Assembly (NCBI GenBank): GCA_023253495.1
Contig: JALRGF010000024.1
Location: 1-7,251, forward strand
Direction of reading: 5' to 3'
Origin: Verrucomicrobiales bacterium
GTDB lineage: Bacteria; Verrucomicrobiota; Verrucomicrobiia; Verrucomicrobiales; V1-33
DNA length: 7,251 nt
Part shown: positions 7,234-7,251 of the stretch, in pieces
Position numbering within the stretch: position 1 is the first letter of the stretch
How the letters are laid out: each line of letters opens with the position of its first letter
Made by a program: the position numbers and the translations under genes
Notes under the pieces: model-generated
Told to the model about the DNA's origin: nothing
What the model saw: the letters and a program-made list of their open reading frames with translations, nothing else
Databases searched by the model: none

Positions 7234-7251
7234 GCGCTCTGGGAGTGCGGT
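7234..7251. repeat. Possible edge of a dispersed intergenic repeat (truncated by window)
   Basis: The window ends with GCGCTCTGGGAGTGCGGT in a G-rich stretch unlike the C-rich coding strand before it. I recall a similar string (GGAGTGCGGTGGCA and its complement) as the edge of a highly repeated intergenic element in Luteolibacter/Haloferula-type Verrucomicrobiota genomes. That is memory, not a search. The element is cut by the window end, so neither its length nor its far end can be seen. Confidence 0.2.

Noticed and set aside
7131..7251. Small gene at the window end
   Set aside because: The minus-strand frame here is open but Ala/Pro/Arg-rich with no motif and continues as a shadow into the peroxidase gene; too short to support.

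Overview
The window is GC-rich bacterial DNA with tightly packed genes, all on the + strand. It reads as one segment of an operon: the 3' end of an unidentified gene, a very large Tat-exported multicopper oxidase, a SCO/SenC-type copper chaperone, and a very large di-heme cytochrome c peroxidase (MauG/CCP superfamily). The taxon cannot be fixed from the sequence alone. High GC, absent Shine-Dalgarno sequences at the two downstream starts, and a window-end sequence resembling a dispersed repeat I recall from Luteolibacter/Haloferula-type genomes point weakly to a Verrucomicrobiota-like bacterium with a periplasm.

Layout: bases 1-168 hold the C-terminal 55 codons of an upstream gene whose TGA overlaps the next ATG (ATGA, 165-168). 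Bases 165-3260 encode a 1031-residue multicopper oxidase of the CotA/bilirubin-oxidase type, about twice the usual size, with all four copper-ligand segments present. After 21 bases comes the 205-residue SCO protein (3282-3899) with intact CxxxCP and distal His. After 33 bases comes a 1065-residue secreted di-heme peroxidase-like protein (3933-7130) with two CxxCH sites and a dockerin/EF-hand-like calcium loop near its C-terminus. Bases 7131-7251 are noncoding as far as I can see: a weak GC hairpin, then G-rich sequence.

How the genes may work together (inference): the SCO protein could deliver copper to the exported oxidase, and the oxidase and heme peroxidase could act together in the periplasm or at the cell surface on a shared substrate or electron route. 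The arrangement resembles, in gene content, the manganese-oxidation locus mofABC of Leptothrix (large copper oxidase plus c-type heme protein), but the sequence does not show the substrate. No mobile element, CRISPR array, tRNA or rRNA was seen.
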